Notes under the pieces: model-generated
Databases searched by the model: none
What the model was told of the DNA's origin: nothing
The model's input: the letters and a program-made list of their open reading frames with translations, nothing else
Shown here: positions 63,019 through 64,000 of the stretch, one piece after another
How the letters are laid out: each line of letters begins with the position of its first letter
Numbering within the stretch: position 1 is the first letter of the stretch
Assembly: GCA_946407095.1 (NCBI GenBank)
Contig: CAMJMR010000002.1
Location: forward strand, 35,471 to 99,470
Source of the DNA: an uncultured Selenomonadales bacterium
GTDB taxonomy: Bacteria; Bacillota; Negativicutes; Selenomonadales; Selenomonadaceae
Direction: 5' to 3'
DNA: 64,000 nucleotides
Made by a program: the position numbers and the translations under genes

Positions 63019-64000
63019 ATGAAAAAGAGTGTGGAAATCCTGGGCTTGCCGATTATCAGCATAACCGAAGGCCGCGAGCTGGGCATCAGTAAATCGCTCC
63101 TAATCGACGCCAACAACGGCGTGGTAGCCGCCATTACGATTGAGGACGACGAATGGTATCGCGGCGTGAAGCTCATACCTTACGAATCGGTTATCGCAAT
63201 CGGCGAGGACGCTGTCACAATCACGCACAGCGAAAATATTTTAAAACTCGACGAGGCGGGCGATTATGAACGTTTCCTAATCGAAAACATCCGCGTCATA
63301 GGCACCAAGGCGATAACCAAGAAAGGTCGCATTCAAGGCACCATTTCCGAAGTTTTCATTGGCGAAGGCGGCAAGATTGAGCAATGCGAAATAACTGCCC
63401 CTGACGGCTCAACAACCACCGTTGACGCCGCGCATATTTCAAAGTTCGGCAAGCAAGTTACCGTTGTTGACGTCGACGGCGAAAAAAAAAATAGCTCCGT
63501 GACGGAAACGCCCGCCTTTGAAGTTTTTCACGAAGAGCCCGCGCAGGACGTTTGGACGCCCGCCGTCGAGGAACAGCCCGTTGTCGAAACCGTCGACGAG
63601 CCCGTCATTCCCGAAACGCCCGTTGAACTTCCAGACGAGCCTGTTATCCCCGAAACACCCGTTGAAATTTCTGACGAGCCTGTCATTCCCGAAACGCCCG
63701 TTGAACTTCCCGACGAGCCTGTTATCCCCGAAACGCCCGTTGAAACTGTCGACGAGCCTGTCATTCCCGAAACGCCCGTTGAACTTCCAGACGAGCCTGT
63801 CATTCCCGAAACACCCGTTGAAAACGTCGACGAGCCCGTTATCCCCGACATTCCCGTTGAAAACGCCGACGAGCCCGTCATTCCCGAAACACCCGTTGAA
63901 CTTCCCGACGAGCCTGTCATTCCCGAAACACCCGTTGAACTTTCTGACGAGCCCGTCATTCCCGAAACACCCGTTGAACTTCCCGACGAGCCTGTCATTC
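63019..64000 (+). CDS. PRC-barrel-like protein with tandem 13-aa repeats, truncated by window end
   Basis: [68 protein letters not shown]...; not in ORF track because open at the edge. Confidence 0.7.
   Translation, partial: MKKSVEILGLPIISITEGRELGISKSLLIDANNGVVAAITIEDDEWYRGVKLIPYESVIAIGEDAVTITHSENILKLDEAGDYERFLIENIRVIGTKAITKKGRIQGTISEVFIGEGGKIEQCEITAPDGSTTTVDAAHISKFGKQVTVVDVDGEKKNSSVTETPAFEVFHEEPAQDVWTPAVEEQPVVETVDEPVIPETPVELPDEPVIPETPVEISDEPVIPETPVELPDEPVIPETPVETVDEPVIPETPVELPDEPVIPETPVENVDEPVIPDIPVENADEPVIPETPVELPDEPVIPETPVELSDEPVIPETPVELPDEPVI
63595..64000 (+). repeat. 39-bp coding tandem repeat ([13 protein letters not shown]), at least 10 copies
   Basis: GACGAGCCTGTCATTCCCGAAACGCCCGTTGAACTTCCC and variants up to window end. 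Confidence 0.95.

Noticed and set aside
63528-63998. Minus-strand Ser/Gly/Thr repeat ORF ([13 protein letters not shown])
   Set aside because: Reverse reading of the [13 protein letters not shown] coding repeat; not an independent protein.
63595-64000. Regular 39-bp repeats as possible CRISPR array
   Set aside because: No unique spacers; repeat period is coding and in frame.
1-64000. tRNA, rRNA or riboswitch genes
   Set aside because: I saw no convincing tRNA cloverleaf with CCA/T-loop signature, no rRNA and no recognisable riboswitch core by eye; tRNAscan-SE and Infernal would be needed to exclude them.

Overview
This 64 kb window is chromosomal DNA from a diderm Firmicute, probably a Negativicute/Selenomonad-like lineage (inferred from Lgt, autotransporter, AmaP/Asp23 and NusB gene content). 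Most of it is housekeeping: uxaA, nusB, the Asp23/AmaP cluster, glnS, trpA, aroC-aroK-aroB, ispH-rpsA, pncB, argG, argH, rpe, ade, birA, a Mn-type pyrophosphatase, hexokinase, lgt and a two-component system. Between these lies a decayed prophage/toxin island (about 3.3-11.1 kb), two IS elements and many repeats. The observations most worth following up are: (1) a 238-nt ORF-less insertion with group I intron hallmarks (P1, P10, P7, P8, J8/7, terminal G) splitting a small NrdD-like gene; (2) about 100-bp palindromic elements translated in frame at the N-termini of AroB and ArgH, resembling Rickettsia palindromic elements in principle; (3) related elements at aroC, trpA and lgt flanked by unusually long (23-34 bp) duplications of gene ends; (4) nine copies of a roughly 200-300 bp intergenic repeat made of three hairpins whose stems covary between copies; (5) a MuF-type phage polymorphic toxin gene followed by orphan toxin/immunity cassettes sharing one junction sequence; (6) a Panacea-type toxin-antitoxin pair; (7) a 30-aa hydrophobic type I toxin candidate with a converging antisense RNA. 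All calls come from reading the sequence. No database or folding program was run.
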